Below the pieces are notes generated by a model. It saw nothing but the letters and a program-made list of their open reading frames with translations. It did no database searches and had not been told where the DNA came from. This document shows, piece by piece, positions 26,885 through 35,594 of a DNA stretch of 64,000 bases. Numbering within the stretch: position 1 is the stretch's first letter; every line of letters starts with the position of its first letter. Position numbers and translations under genes: made by a program. The stretch lies in NCBI RefSeq assembly GCF_023278185.1, contig NZ_CP066356.1:2100001-2164000 (forward strand). The letters are read 5' to 3'. Source of the stretch: Bradyrhizobium elkanii USDA 76 (GTDB lineage Bacteria > Pseudomonadota > Alphaproteobacteria > Rhizobiales > Xanthobacteraceae).

Positions 26885-28333
26885 TCAGCCCGGGAAGGTG
26901 TAAGCCGTCTTCACCGTGGTGTAGAACTCGCGGGCATAGGCGCCCTGTTCGCGCGCGCCGTAGCTCGAGCCTTTGCGGCCGCCGAACGGGACGTGGTAGT
27001 CGACGCCGGCGGTCGGCAGGTTGACCATCACCATGCCGGCCTCGCTGTTGCGCTTGTAATGCGAGGCGTATTTCAGACTGGTGGTGCAGATGCCCGAGGC
27101 GAGGCCGAACTCGGTGTCGTTGGAGATCGCCAGCGCCTCTTCATAATCCTTGGCGCGGATCACGCAGGCGACCGGGCCAAAGATCTCCTCGCGCGCGATG
27201 CGCATCTGATTGGTCGCCTCGGTGAACAGCGCCGGCTGCAGATAGAAGCCGGGCGTCTCGCGGTTGAGCAGCTCGCCGCCCCAATGCAGGCGGGCGCCTT
27301 CGTCCTGGCCGATCTTGATATAGCGGAGGTCCTGGTCGAGCTGGCTCTGGTCGACGACCGGGCCGACATGCACGCCGCTCTTCAGCGCGTCGTCCACGGA
27401 GAGCCCTTTCATGCGCTCGGTCATCGCGGCGACGAAGCGATCGTGAATTCCTGCTGTGACGATCAGGCGCGAAGACGCCGTGCAGCGCTGTCCCGTCGAG
27501 AAATAGGCGCCGTTGACCGCGACCTCGACCGCGACCTTCACGTCGGCGTCGTCGAGCACGACCAGCGGGTTCTTGCCGCCCATCTCGAGCTGGAACTTCT
27601 TCATGGGATTGGAGAGCACGCAGGCCTGCGCGATCTTGCGGCCGGTCTGAACCGAGCCGGTGAACGAGATCGCGGCGACGTCGGGATGATCGAGCAGGGT
27701 CTGGCCGACCACCGACCCCGAGCCGACCACGAGGTTGAACACGCCGGAGGGAATGCCGGAACGCGCGATGATCTCGGACAGCGCGTGCGCCGAGCCCGGC
27801 ACCAGCTCCGCCGGCTTGAACACGACGGCGTTGCCGTAGCAGAGCGCCGGCGCGATCTTCCAGGCCGGGATCGCGATCGGGAAGTTCCACGGCGTGATCA
27901 TACCGACGACGCCGACCGGCTCGCGGGTGATCTCGACGTCGAGGCCGGGGCGCACCGATGCGCCCTTCTCGCCCATCAGCCGCAGCGCTTCGCCGGCGAA
28001 GAACGCAAAGATCTGCCCGGCGCGCGCCACCTCGCCGATACCCTCGGGGAGCGTCTTGCCCTCCTCGCGGGCGAGCAGGCGGCCGAGCTCTTCCTTGCGG
28101 GCGAGGATTTCGACGGAAATCCTGGTCAGCGCGTCGAAGCGCTCCTGCGGCGTCGAGCGCGCCCAGGCCGGGAATGCGGCCTTCGCCGCGGCGATCGCCT
28201 TTTCGGTCTGCGCCTTGTCGGCCTTGGCGTATTCGCCGACCACATCCTTGGTGTTGGACGGGTTGATGTCCCGCGTGATGCCTGTTCCGTCGACCCATTC
28301 GCCGGCGATGAAGTTCTTCTGGTGAGCGGTCAT
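26885..28333 (-). CDS. 2,5-dioxovalerate (alpha-ketoglutarate semialdehyde) dehydrogenase
   Basis: A 482-residue aldehyde dehydrogenase. ITPWNFPIAIPAWKIAPAL and FTGSVQTGRKI form the NAD(P) fold. The catalytic Glu is in LEMGGKNPLVVLDD and the catalytic Cys in STGQRCTASSR, with the EEIFGPVACV motif near the end. It oxidises 2,5-dioxopentanoate to 2-oxoglutarate, the last step of the non-phosphorylating glucarate/galactarate route, which fits its place between gudD and garD. Related enzymes act on succinate semialdehyde, so substrate choice rests on context. It lies 19 bp downstream of gudD, with AAAGAAAGGTTGGAAAC before the ATG. Confidence 0.88.
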   Translation of the reverse strand: MTAHQKNFIAGEWVDGTGITRDINPSNTKDVVGEYAKADKAQTEKAIAAAKAAFPAWARSTPQERFDALTRISVEILARKEELGRLLAREEGKTLPEGIGEVARAGQIFAFFAGEALRLMGEKGASVRPGLDVEITREPVGVVGMITPWNFPIAIPAWKIAPALCYGNAVVFKPAELVPGSAHALSEIIARSGIPSGVFNLVVGSGSVVGQTLLDHPDVAAISFTGSVQTGRKIAQACVLSNPMKKFQLEMGGKNPLVVLDDADVKVAVEVAVNGAYFSTGQRCTASSRLIVTAGIHDRFVAAMTERMKGLSVDDALKSGVHVGPVVDQSQLDQDLRYIKIGQDEGARLHWGGELLNRETPGFYLQPALFTEATNQMRIAREEIFGPVACVIRAKDYEEALAISNDTEFGLASGICTTSLKYASHYKRNSEAGMVMVNLPTAGVDYHVPFGGRKGSSYGAREQGAYAREFYTTVKTAYTFPG

Positions 28334-28352
28334 GTTTCCAACCTTTCTTTTT

Positions 28353-29708
28353 TTAGCGCACGAGGCAGGGACGCTTGTCGTCGAAGGTCCACCCCTGGAT
28401 CAGGAACTGCATGGCCAGCGCGTCGTCGCGGGCGCCGAGACCATGCTGCTTGTATAGCGCGTTCGCAGCCTCGATGGCACCGCGATCGAGCTCGATGCCG
28501 AGGCCCGGCCGATCCGGGATCGCGATCTTGCCGCCCTTGATCTGCAGCGGCTGGCGCGTCAACGCCTGGCCGTCCTGCCAGATCCAGTGGGTGTCGATCG
28601 CGGTCACCTTGCCGGGCGCGGCAGCGCCGACATGGGTGAACATCGCCAGCGAAATATCGAAATGGTTGTTGGAGTGCGAGCCCCAGGTCAGGCCGTTGTC
28701 GCGGCAGGTCTGCGCCACCCGCACCGAGCCCTGCATGGTCCAGAAATGCGGATCGGCGAGCGGAATGTCGACCGCGCCAAGCCGCAATGCGTGCGAGAGC
28801 TGGCGCCAGTCGGTCGCGATCATGTTGGTCGCGGTCGGCAGCCCGGTGGCGCGGCGGAACTCGGCCATGATCTCGCGGCCGGAGAACCCGGCCTCGGCGC
28901 CGCAGGGGTCCTCGGCATAGGCGAGCACGCCATGCATGTTGCTGCACAGCCGGATCGCCTCGTCGAGCGACCAGGCGCCGTTCGGGTCCAGCGTGACGCG
29001 CGCCTTCGGGAAGCGTTTTGCAATTGCGGTGACGGCCTCGATCTCCTCTTCGCCCCTGAGCACGCCGCCCTTGAGCTTGAAATCGGCAAAGCCGTAATGC
29101 GCCTGCGTCGCTTCGGCGAGGCGCACGATCGCCTCCGGCGTCATCGCGACTTGATGGCGCAGATTGAACCAGTCGGGCTTGCCGGTCTCGCCCTCGACGT
29201 AGGGAAGGCTGGTCTTCCTGCGATCGCCGACAAAGAAGAGGTAGCCGAGCGTCTCGACGCTGGTGCGCTGCTGGCCTTCGCCGAGCAGCGCTGCGACCGG
29301 GAGATTGAGATGCTGGCCGAGCAGATCGAGCAGCGCGGATTCGACCGCGGTGACCGCATGGATGGTGACGCGGAGATCGAAGGTCTGCTTGCCGCGGCCG
29401 TCGGCGTCGCGGTCGGCGAAGGCCTGGCGCATCGAGGCCAGGATGTTGTTGTAGGCGCCGATGGTCTGGCCGACGACGAGGTCGCGGGCGTCCTCGAGCG
29501 TCTTCTTGATCTTCTCGCCGCCCGGCACCTCGCCGACGCCGGTGTGGCCGGAGTTGTCGGTGAGGATAACGAGGTTGCGGGTGAAGAACGGCGCATGCGC
29601 GCCGCTCAGATTGAGGAGCATGCCGTCGCGGCCGGCGACCGGGATCACCTCCATCGCCGTGACAACAGGTGCGCCGGCAAAGCCGGTGCGGATCGTGTCC
29701 TGGATCAT
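28353..29708 (-). CDS. gudD: D-glucarate dehydratase
   Basis: A 451-residue enolase-superfamily protein that dehydrates D-glucarate to 5-keto-4-deoxy-D-glucarate. The base Lys lies in [11 protein letters not shown]. Metal ligands lie in [17 protein letters not shown] and AYAEDPCG. The second base His is in [20 protein letters not shown], which is characteristic of GudD. The N-terminus ([31 protein letters not shown]) is also typical. It follows kdgD by 43 bp and precedes the semialdehyde dehydrogenase by 19 bp. Confidence 0.94.
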   Translation of the reverse strand: MIQDTIRTGFAGAPVVTAMEVIPVAGRDGMLLNLSGAHAPFFTRNLVILTDNSGHTGVGEVPGGEKIKKTLEDARDLVVGQTIGAYNNILASMRQAFADRDADGRGKQTFDLRVTIHAVTAVESALLDLLGQHLNLPVAALLGEGQQRTSVETLGYLFFVGDRRKTSLPYVEGETGKPDWFNLRHQVAMTPEAIVRLAEATQAHYGFADFKLKGGVLRGEEEIEAVTAIAKRFPKARVTLDPNGAWSLDEAIRLCSNMHGVLAYAEDPCGAEAGFSGREIMAEFRRATGLPTATNMIATDWRQLSHALRLGAVDIPLADPHFWTMQGSVRVAQTCRDNGLTWGSHSNNHFDISLAMFTHVGAAAPGKVTAIDTHWIWQDGQALTRQPLQIKGGKIAIPDRPGLGIELDRGAIEAANALYKQHGLGARDDALAMQFLIQGWTFDDKRPCLVR

Positions 29709-29751
29709 CTGCTCCTCCCTTCGTTCTTTGCTGTTTTCGCGGCCGTTCAGC

Positions 29752-30693
29752 TTATTCTGCCGCCTGCTGCGCGGCGGCCCGCGGCAGCTTGGCCACCAGT
29801 GCGGCGAGCTCGGCGGTCTCCTGCGCGGTGAGATCGGTGAGCGGCGGCCGCACCGGGCCGGAGTAGCGGCCGATCACCTTCATGCCGGCCTTGATGATCG
29901 ACACCGCATAACCCTTCTTGCGGTTGCGTATCGCGATCAGCGGCAGGACGAAATCCTTCAACCCTGCATGGATGGTCTGATGATCGCGCCGGCGCACCGC
30001 GGCGTAGAATTTGGTGGCGAATTCCGGCACGAAATTGAACACAGCCGACGAATAGGTGGTGACGCCCATGTCGAGATAGGGCAGGGCAAAGGTCTCCGCG
30101 GTCGGCAGGCCGCCGATATAGGTCAGGCGATCGCCGAGCCGGGTATGGACACGGGTCATCAGCTCGATGTCGCCGATGCCGTCCTTGTAGCCGACGAGGT
30201 TCGGGCAGCGCTCGCAGAGGCGCGCCAGTGTATCGGGCTGCAGGATCGCATTGTCGCGGTTGTAGACGATGACGCCGATCTTGACCGACGCGCACACCGC
30301 CTCGACATGCGCCGCAAGGCCGTCCTGCTCGGCATGTGTCAGATAGGGCGGCAGCAGCAGTAGACCGTCGGCGCCGGCCTGCTCGGCGCCAACAGCGATC
30401 TCGCGCGCGATCGCGGTGCCGTAGCCGGTGCCGGCCAGCACGGGAACGCGGCCCTTGGTCTCGTCGACCGCGATCTTCACGACGTGGGGAACTTCACTCG
30501 GCGTCAGCGAGAAGAACTCGCCGGTGCCGCCGGCGGCGAACAGGCCGGCAACGTCATAGCCGCACAGCCAGTCCATGTTGGCGCGATAGGTCGCCTCGTC
30601 GAACGAATAGTCCGCGTTGAACGGGGTCACGGGGAAGGACAGGAGGCCGCCACCGATTCTGGCGGCCATCTCCTGAGGGGTCATCTTGCTCAT
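29752..30693 (-). CDS. kdgD: 5-dehydro-4-deoxyglucarate dehydratase
   Basis: A 313-residue DHDPS-family enzyme that dehydrates and decarboxylates 5-keto-4-deoxyglucarate to 2,5-dioxopentanoate. Schiff-base Lys170 is in VGYKDGIGD and Tyr144 in VIVYNRDNA. The family signature [18 protein letters not shown] is near residue 50. The ATG at 30693 is chosen for AAGGAG seven bases upstream; an earlier ATG at 30813 would place the promoter inside the gene. It is the first gene of the kdgD-gudD-dehydrogenase-garD unit and has a promoter like that of the carrier gene at 33380. Confidence 0.93.
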   Translation of the reverse strand: MSKMTPQEMAARIGGGLLSFPVTPFNADYSFDEATYRANMDWLCGYDVAGLFAAGGTGEFFSLTPSEVPHVVKIAVDETKGRVPVLAGTGYGTAIAREIAVGAEQAGADGLLLLPPYLTHAEQDGLAAHVEAVCASVKIGVIVYNRDNAILQPDTLARLCERCPNLVGYKDGIGDIELMTRVHTRLGDRLTYIGGLPTAETFALPYLDMGVTTYSSAVFNFVPEFATKFYAAVRRRDHQTIHAGLKDFVLPLIAIRNRKKGYAVSIIKAGMKVIGRYSGPVRPPLTDLTAQETAELAALVAKLPRAAAQQAAE

Positions 30694-30756
30694 GGCGCCA
30701 CTCCTTGAATGTTTCTGGGAACGGGATGCGCGAGCAGCGCGCGTCCATGGCGGAAT

Positions 30757-30802
30757 TTCTAGGGAATGGTTCGATGCGCGTCCAAGCCAAACGCGGTATC
30801 GA
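30757..30802 (-). promoter_or_regulatory. Promoter and putative activator site of the kdgD operon
   Basis: On the minus strand TTGGAC (30785-30780) and CTAGAA (30762-30757) are 17 bp apart. Immediately upstream is TCGATACCGCGTTTGGC. The same arrangement, TTGGAC-17 bp-CTAGGA preceded by TCAATACCCGTTTCGGC, lies before the carrier gene (33413-33458). Ungapped over the upstream box and -35, 18 of 23 bases are identical. This points to one shared regulator, probably the LysR protein encoded next door. Confidence 0.6.
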
Positions 30803-30819
30803 GCGATGCGCAATCTGCA

Positions 30820-31725
30820 TCAATCGCCGCGCAGATGCGGCGCTGCGATTTCGGTTGCGATCTCGATCAGTGAAGGCAGCAGCTGGTTCTCGTGATCGCG
30901 CCGCCACACCATGAACAGCTCGACCGGCACGGGTGATCGCAGCTTCAGCGGCTTCAGCTTGACCTCCGCGATCTTCAGGCTCGCGGCCGCTTCCGGCACG
31001 ATCGCAACGCCGAGCCCGGCGCGCACCATGGCGAGGATCGAATGGATCTGGCTGAGATGCTGGACATAGCGCGGCAGCACGTCGGCGCGCGTGAACATCG
31101 ACACCAGCAGATCGTGGAAGTAGCGCGCCTCATGAGGCGAATACATCACGAAAGGCTGGTCGTCGAAATCCTTGATGCTGACGGTCTCGGCCGCGGCCAG
31201 CGGATGCTTCTTCGGGATCGCGGCGAGCAACGGCTCGGCCACGACGCGCCGGCTTGCGAATTCCGGCCGCGCGATCGGTGGACGCAGCAGGCCGGCATCG
31301 ATCTGCCCGGTGGTGAGCGCCTCGAACTGATCGCCGGAGACCATCTCCTTCAGCGAAAAATCGACCTCGGGCAGGCGCGAGCGGCAGGCCGCGATCAGGT
31401 CGGGCAGGAAGCCGTAGGCGGCCGCGGCGGTGAAGCCGATCTTGAGCGAGCCGGTCTTGCCGAGCGCGATGCGGCGGGCAACCTGCGAGGCGGATTCCGC
31501 GAGCTTGAGGATGCGCCGCGCCTCGGGCAGGAAGCTGCGTCCGGCCGGCGTCAGCCGCACCGAGCGGCTGGTGCGTTCCAACAGCGGCGCGTCGATGATG
31601 TGCTCGAGCACCTGGATCTGCCGGCTCAGCGGCGGCTGCGTCATGTTGAGCCGCGCCGCGGCGCGGCCGAAGTGCAATTCCTCGGCCACCGTGACAAAGC
31701 AGCGGAGCTGGCTCAGGTCGAACAT
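30820..31725 (-). CDS. LysR-family regulator of the glucarate/galactarate genes
   Basis: A 301-residue LysR protein. The ATG at 31725 gives MFDLSQLRCFVTVAEELHFG, the usual start of the helix-turn-helix; an ATG at 31773 would add 16 residues. The DNA-binding helix is LNMTQPPLSRQIQVLEHIID, and the effector domain has LKIGFTAAAAYGFLPDLIAA. It is encoded directly upstream of kdgD on the same strand. It is the obvious candidate for control of both the kdgD and gudP units, probably by sensing glucarate, galactarate or the keto-deoxy intermediate. Confidence 0.9.
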   Translation of the reverse strand: MFDLSQLRCFVTVAEELHFGRAAARLNMTQPPLSRQIQVLEHIIDAPLLERTSRSVRLTPAGRSFLPEARRILKLAESASQVARRIALGKTGSLKIGFTAAAAYGFLPDLIAACRSRLPEVDFSLKEMVSGDQFEALTTGQIDAGLLRPPIARPEFASRRVVAEPLLAAIPKKHPLAAAETVSIKDFDDQPFVMYSPHEARYFHDLLVSMFTRADVLPRYVQHLSQIHSILAMVRAGLGVAIVPEAAASLKIAEVKLKPLKLRSPVPVELFMVWRRDHENQLLPSLIEIATEIAAPHLRGD

Positions 31726-31811
31726 CGATGCTAACCCGGAATGGATCGAACGGGGATTTGTGCGTTCTAGCATCGATGCCTCCCACTGGCCAAGAAGACA
31801 AAAGCAGACAA

Positions 31812-31835
31812 AGACGGCGGCCGAAGCCGCCGTTT
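31812..31835 (-). terminator. Hairpin terminator after the gudP-type carrier gene
   Basis: On the minus strand the stem ACGGCGGC / GCCGCCGT closes a TTCG tetraloop (C-TTCG-G, very stable). It is followed by the T-rich CTTTGTCTGCTTTTGTCTT. It lies some 210 bp after the stop at 32043, beyond a family B repeat and before the LysR gene. Read on the plus strand it has TTTGGTTTT after the stem, so it could work in both directions. Confidence 0.5.
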
Positions 31836-31846
31836 GGTTTTCTGCT

Positions 31847-32021
31847 CCCTCTCCCCGTTCTTACGGGGAGAGGGTTGGGGTGAGGGGCTCTCTCTGCGCA
31901 ACGGCCGCCTCAATTGATCCGAACGAGTCGGAAGGACTGTCTTTGCGGAGAGTTGCTTCGCCCCTCACCCGAAATTCGCTGTGCGAATTTCGAGCTCTCC
32001 CCGCGGAAGGGCGGGGAGAGG
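31847..32021. repeat. Composite palindromic intergenic repeat, family B, copy 3
   Basis: This fills most of the 317-bp gap 31726-32042. It starts with CCCTCTCCCCG-TTCTTA-CGGGGAGAGGG (31847-31874), continues with GGGGTGAGGGGC, which pairs with GCCCCTCACCC, and holds CGAAATTCGCTGTGCGAATTTCG, given as arms CGAAATTCGC / GCGAATTTCG. It ends GAGCTCTCCCCGC / GCGGGGAGAG near 32021. Apart from this and the terminator, the gap holds only the upstream region of the LysR gene. Confidence 0.75.
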
Positions 32022-32042
32022 TGAAGCGCGTTCAGGCCCGGC

Positions 32043-33380
32043 TCAGGCCGCCTTCAGCTGCACCCGCTTGATCTCGCCGACGATGAACAGATAGGCGATC
32101 GCCGCGACCAGCGCGTTGGCACCGACGAACACCAGCGCGCCGTTGAACGAGCCGGTGGCGGCGAGGATGTAACCGATGATGATCGGCGTGGTGATCGAGG
32201 ACAGATTGCCGAAGGTGTTGAACAGACCGCCGGAGACCCCGCCGGCTTCCTTCGGCGAGGTGTCGGAGACGACCGCCCAGCCGAGCGCGCCGATGCCCTT
32301 GCCGAAGAAGGCGAGCGCCATGAAGCCGACCACCAGCGCCTGGCCGTCGACATAGTTGCAGGCGATAATCGACATCGACAGCAGCATGCCGCCGACGATC
32401 GGGATTTTGCGCGCCATGGTCAGCGAGCCGGTGCGGCGCAGGATATGGTCCGAGATCACGCCGCCGAGCACGCCGCCGATAAAGCCGCACAGCGCCGGCA
32501 AGGTCGCGACGAAGCCGGCCTGCAGGATCGACAGCCCGCGCTCCTTCACCAGATAGACCGGGAACCAGGTCAGGAAGAAGTAGGTCAGGGTGTTGATGCA
32601 GTACTGGCCGATATAGACGCCGAGCATCATCCGGTTGGCGAGCAGCTGGCGGATGTGGTCCCAGCGCGGGCCGCCGTCATGGGCCTTGCCGTCCTTCGTC
32701 GCGTCCATGTCGACCAGCGCGCCGCCCTGCTTGATGTAGTCGAACTCGGCCTCGTTGATCGCGGGGTGCTCCTTCGGCTCGTAGATGGTCTTGATCCAGG
32801 CAATGCCCATGACGATGCCGAGCGCACCCATCACGTAGAACACATGGCGCCAGCCATACTCATGGGCGATCCAGCCCATCAGCGGCGCGAAGATCACGGT
32901 GGCGAAATACTGCCCCGAATTGAAAAAGGCCGAGGCGGTGCCGCGCTCATTGCCGGGGAACCAGGAGGCGACGATGCGGGCGTTAGCCGGGAATGACGGC
33001 GCCTCGGCGATGCCGACCAGAAAGCGCAGGCCGAACAGCAGGACCACGGCCGCGCCCGCGGAGAGGAACCCGACCAGGCCCTGCATCGCGGTGAAGATCG
33101 ACCAGACGATGATGCTGAGCGCATAGACCCATTTGGAGCCGAAGCGGTCGAGCAGCCAGCCGCACGGCACCTGCGCGACCGCATAGGACCAGCCGAACGC
33201 CGAGAACACGTAGCCCATCGCGACGGGATCGAGATGCAGTTCCTTGGAAAGGGCGGGGCCGGCGATCGAGAGCGTGGCGCGATCGGCATAGTTCACGGTG
33301 GTGACGAGAAACAGCATCGTCACGATCAAGAGCCGGACGCGGGATCGCCGCGTGTCTGCGGCGGACACAATTGCGCTCAT
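32043..33380 (-). CDS. gudP: MFS glucarate/galactarate transporter (GudP type)
   Basis: A 445-residue carrier of the anion:cation symporter family. It has TTVNYADRATLSIAGPAL in segment 1, GWLLDRFGSKWVYALSIIVW in loop 2-3, RFLVGIAEAPSFPANARIV in segment 4 and SWFPGNERGTASAFFNSGQY, all close to GudP/GarP carriers. GAGGAGG lies before the ATG at 33380; an upstream in-frame start at 33494 overlaps the promoter. Together with GarD, GudD, KdgD and the semialdehyde dehydrogenase it completes uptake and breakdown of the sugar acids. It is transcribed separately but from a near-identical promoter. Confidence 0.9.
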   Translation of the reverse strand: MSAIVSAADTRRSRVRLLIVTMLFLVTTVNYADRATLSIAGPALSKELHLDPVAMGYVFSAFGWSYAVAQVPCGWLLDRFGSKWVYALSIIVWSIFTAMQGLVGFLSAGAAVVLLFGLRFLVGIAEAPSFPANARIVASWFPGNERGTASAFFNSGQYFATVIFAPLMGWIAHEYGWRHVFYVMGALGIVMGIAWIKTIYEPKEHPAINEAEFDYIKQGGALVDMDATKDGKAHDGGPRWDHIRQLLANRMMLGVYIGQYCINTLTYFFLTWFPVYLVKERGLSILQAGFVATLPALCGFIGGVLGGVISDHILRRTGSLTMARKIPIVGGMLLSMSIIACNYVDGQALVVGFMALAFFGKGIGALGWAVVSDTSPKEAGGVSGGLFNTFGNLSSITTPIIIGYILAATGSFNGALVFVGANALVAAIAYLFIVGEIKRVQLKAA

Positions 33381-33412
33381 TAGCGCCTCCTCGAAAATTT
33401 CCTCGGGGTTTG

Positions 33413-33466
33413 TCCTAGAGAGATGACGACAATGGGTCCAAGCCGAAACGGGTATTGATCCATACC
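33413..33466 (-). promoter_or_regulatory. Promoter and putative activator site of the gudP-type gene
   Basis: On the minus strand TTGGAC (33441-33436), a 17-bp spacer and CTAGGA (33418-33413) form the core. TCAATACCCGTTTCGGC lies directly upstream. A short inverted pair GGTAT-N6-ATACC is at 33451-33466. The core and upstream box match the kdgD promoter (30757-30802). The start codon is 32 bases downstream of the -10. Confidence 0.6.
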
Positions 33467-33529
33467 GATTTTGAATGGATCGGCCCGGTGTCATTCCACC
33501 TTTGCCGCTATTGCCAGGGCTTCGTATTT

Positions 33530-33548
33530 ACTGTACTATTAGTACAGT
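33530..33548. promoter_or_regulatory. 19-bp perfect palindrome, candidate TetR operator
   Basis: ACTGTACTATTAGTACAGT has 9-base arms around one T. It lies 46 bp before the start of the hydrolase gene at 33595, at a promoter position. Palindromes of this size with GTAC cores are typical TetR sites, and a TetR gene lies at the other end of the hydrolase-desaturase pair. Confidence 0.6.
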
Positions 33549-33594
33549 TATTTTGGGCGCAGCGTTGCGCCCGGCTGCTCGAGGTCGAATGCCG

Positions 33595-34626
33595 ATGACC
33601 ACGCCGCGCGACTATGAGGTGTTCGAGGCAGGTGATGTGACGCTGCAGGGCGGTGCCGTGTTTCCGCAACTGAGGCTCGCCTACAAGACCTATGGCACGC
33701 CGAGCGCGGCGCGGGACAACGTCATCCTCTATCCGACGTCGTTTGCCGCACAGCACGCGGACATCGAATGGCTGGTGCAGCCGGGCGGCGCGCTCGATCC
33801 CGGGCGCTACTTCATCGTCATCGCGAATCTGTTCGGCAATGGCCTGTCGTCCTCGCCGTCGAATTCGGCCGAGGTGCTCGGCGGCGCGCCGTTTCCTGCC
33901 TTCACCTATCATGACGCGGTCGCGATCCAGCGGCGGCTGCTGGCCGAGCGCTTCGGCGTGACCAGGCTCGCGCTGGTCTATGGCTGGTCGATGGGCGGCA
34001 TGCAGGCCTATCACTGGGTCGCGCGATATCCCGACATGGTCGAGCGCGCAGCCGTGGTTTGCGGCAGCGCGCGGTGCTCGCCGTATAATCATGTGTTCCT
34101 CGAAGGCGTGAAGGCCGCGCTGACCGCCGACCCGGCCTACCGGGACGGCCGCTTCGTCAGCAAGCCCGCGGCGGGCCTTCGTGCGATGGGGCGCGTCTAT
34201 GCCGGCTGGGCGATGTCGCATGAGTTCTATCGCGAGGAAGTCTGGCGCGCGGCCGGCTTTAACTCGCTGGAAGACTACCTCGCGGGATCCTGGGACGGTG
34301 CCTTCGCACGGCGCGATGCGAATGATCTGCTGGCGCAGATCGCGATCTGGCAGGCCGGCGATATCAGCCGTTGCGATCAATTCGGCGGCGACTTCGACCG
34401 GGCGCTGGCCGCGATCAAGGCGCATATCCTGCTGATGCCGGGTCGTACCGATCGCTATTTCGACCCGCGCGACAACGAGGCTGAACTCGGCCGCCTGGTC
34501 AACGCGCGCTCGGCCGCGCTGCACGCGATTCCGTCGATCCATGGGCACCGGGCCGGCAATCCCGCCAACAACGCCGCAGACCGCGCCTTCATCAACGCCG
34601 AAATCTCGGCGCTGCTGCAACGCTGA
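33595..34626 (+). CDS. Alpha/beta-hydrolase of the homoserine O-acetyltransferase family
   Basis: A 343-residue MetX-like alpha/beta-hydrolase. The nucleophile elbow is VYGWSMGGMQAYHW (Ser in GWSMGG). The acid is Asp in LMPGRTDRYFDP, and the His is in PSIHGHRAGNP. The N-terminus DVTLQGGAVFPQLRLAYKTYG is typical. The ATG at 33595 is preferred because GAGG then has a 10-base spacing; an ATG at 33589 is possible. The GHRAGNP segment and the length match the stand-alone hydrolase branch of the family rather than true MetX. It lies 14 bp before the desaturase gene. The acyl substrate is unknown. Confidence 0.8.
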   Translation: MTTPRDYEVFEAGDVTLQGGAVFPQLRLAYKTYGTPSAARDNVILYPTSFAAQHADIEWLVQPGGALDPGRYFIVIANLFGNGLSSSPSNSAEVLGGAPFPAFTYHDAVAIQRRLLAERFGVTRLALVYGWSMGGMQAYHWVARYPDMVERAAVVCGSARCSPYNHVFLEGVKAALTADPAYRDGRFVSKPAAGLRAMGRVYAGWAMSHEFYREEVWRAAGFNSLEDYLAGSWDGAFARRDANDLLAQIAIWQAGDISRCDQFGGDFDRALAAIKAHILLMPGRTDRYFDPRDNEAELGRLVNARSAALHAIPSIHGHRAGNPANNAADRAFINAEISALLQR

Positions 34627-34640
34627 CAGGTGAGACGACC

Positions 34641-35591
34641 ATGAGCACCGCAGAGACCAGTGACGTCGGACCCCGCCTGAAGCCGCTCAGCCCGCTAACC
34701 TTGCGCGATCTGTCGACAAAGTCGAACCTTGCCGGCGCGGTGCGCGCGGCAAGCCATTACGGGATGATCGTCATCGTCGGCGCGCTGATCTCCTTGATCT
34801 CATCGCGCTACGATCTGCCATGGGCGCTGCCGCTGATTGCCGTGCAGGGCTACTTCGTCGCGTTCCTGTTCATGGTGGTGCATGAGACCGCGCACAAGAC
34901 GGCGTTCCGCAGTCCAGTGCTCAACCTTGTCGTCGGCAATCTGTCCGCCTTCATGATCGGACTGCCCTACCAATATTACTGCCTGTTTCACTGGGACCAT
35001 CACCGCTACACGCAGGATCCGGAGAAAGACCCGGAGCTGATCGTCGGCCCCAAGCCCGCGTCGGACACCCAGCTCGCGATCGCCTATTCGGGACTGCTGC
35101 AGGTGTTGGTTCGCATCCGCCTGATGTTTTGGCATGCACTCACCGGAAAGGTGGTCGTGCCGTGGATTCCGGAGCCCAAGCGCGCCTCGATCGTGCTGGA
35201 GGCGCGGCTTTATCTCGCGGGCTATCTGCTGTTGCTCGCGGCATCGTTCGCGCTGCACAGTGCGATCCTGCTCTGGGTGTGGATCGTGCCGCTCCTGGCC
35301 GGTCAGCTCATCCTGCGCCCCTATCTCTATGCCGAGCACACCGGCTGCGAGCGGACGCGGAGCGCGTTCGAGAACACGCGCACAACGATGACTGGCCGGA
35401 TCATGAAATGGTTCGCCTGGAACATGCCTTACCATGTCGAGCACCACGCCTATCCCACGGTGCCGTTCCATGCGCTGCCGAAGCTGAACGCCATCGTCGA
35501 TGGCCACATCGTGTATCGCGGCAGCAGTTACCGGGCCGTCACGCGCGAGACCTGGGCCTGGTTCCGCCGTCAGCGCCAGCGCTCTGCTTGA
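34641..35591 (+). CDS. Membrane fatty acid desaturase/hydroxylase-type di-iron protein
   Basis: A 316-residue integral membrane protein with the three histidine boxes of the desaturase superfamily: HETAH, HWDHH and HVEHH. Four or so hydrophobic segments flank them (YGMIVIVGALISLISSRYD, LYLAGYLLLLAASFALHSA, LLWVWIVPLLAGQLIL). It uses di-iron chemistry with O2 to desaturate or hydroxylate a lipid or hydrocarbon chain. It follows the MetX-like hydrolase by 14 bp and probably acts in the same pathway. FAD2-like, beta-carotene hydroxylase-like and alkane hydroxylase-like roles cannot be separated from sequence. Confidence 0.85.
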   Translation: MSTAETSDVGPRLKPLSPLTLRDLSTKSNLAGAVRAASHYGMIVIVGALISLISSRYDLPWALPLIAVQGYFVAFLFMVVHETAHKTAFRSPVLNLVVGNLSAFMIGLPYQYYCLFHWDHHRYTQDPEKDPELIVGPKPASDTQLAIAYSGLLQVLVRIRLMFWHALTGKVVVPWIPEPKRASIVLEARLYLAGYLLLLAASFALHSAILLWVWIVPLLAGQLILRPYLYAEHTGCERTRSAFENTRTTMTGRIMKWFAWNMPYHVEHHAYPTVPFHALPKLNAIVDGHIVYRGSSYRAVTRETWAWFRRQRQRSA

Positions 35592-35594
35592 TAG

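Noticed and set aside
26750..28540. Plus-strand open frame of 596 codons
   Set aside because: It is antisense to the aldehyde dehydrogenase and is rich in Arg, Asp, His and Val as codon shadows are. No family motif was seen.
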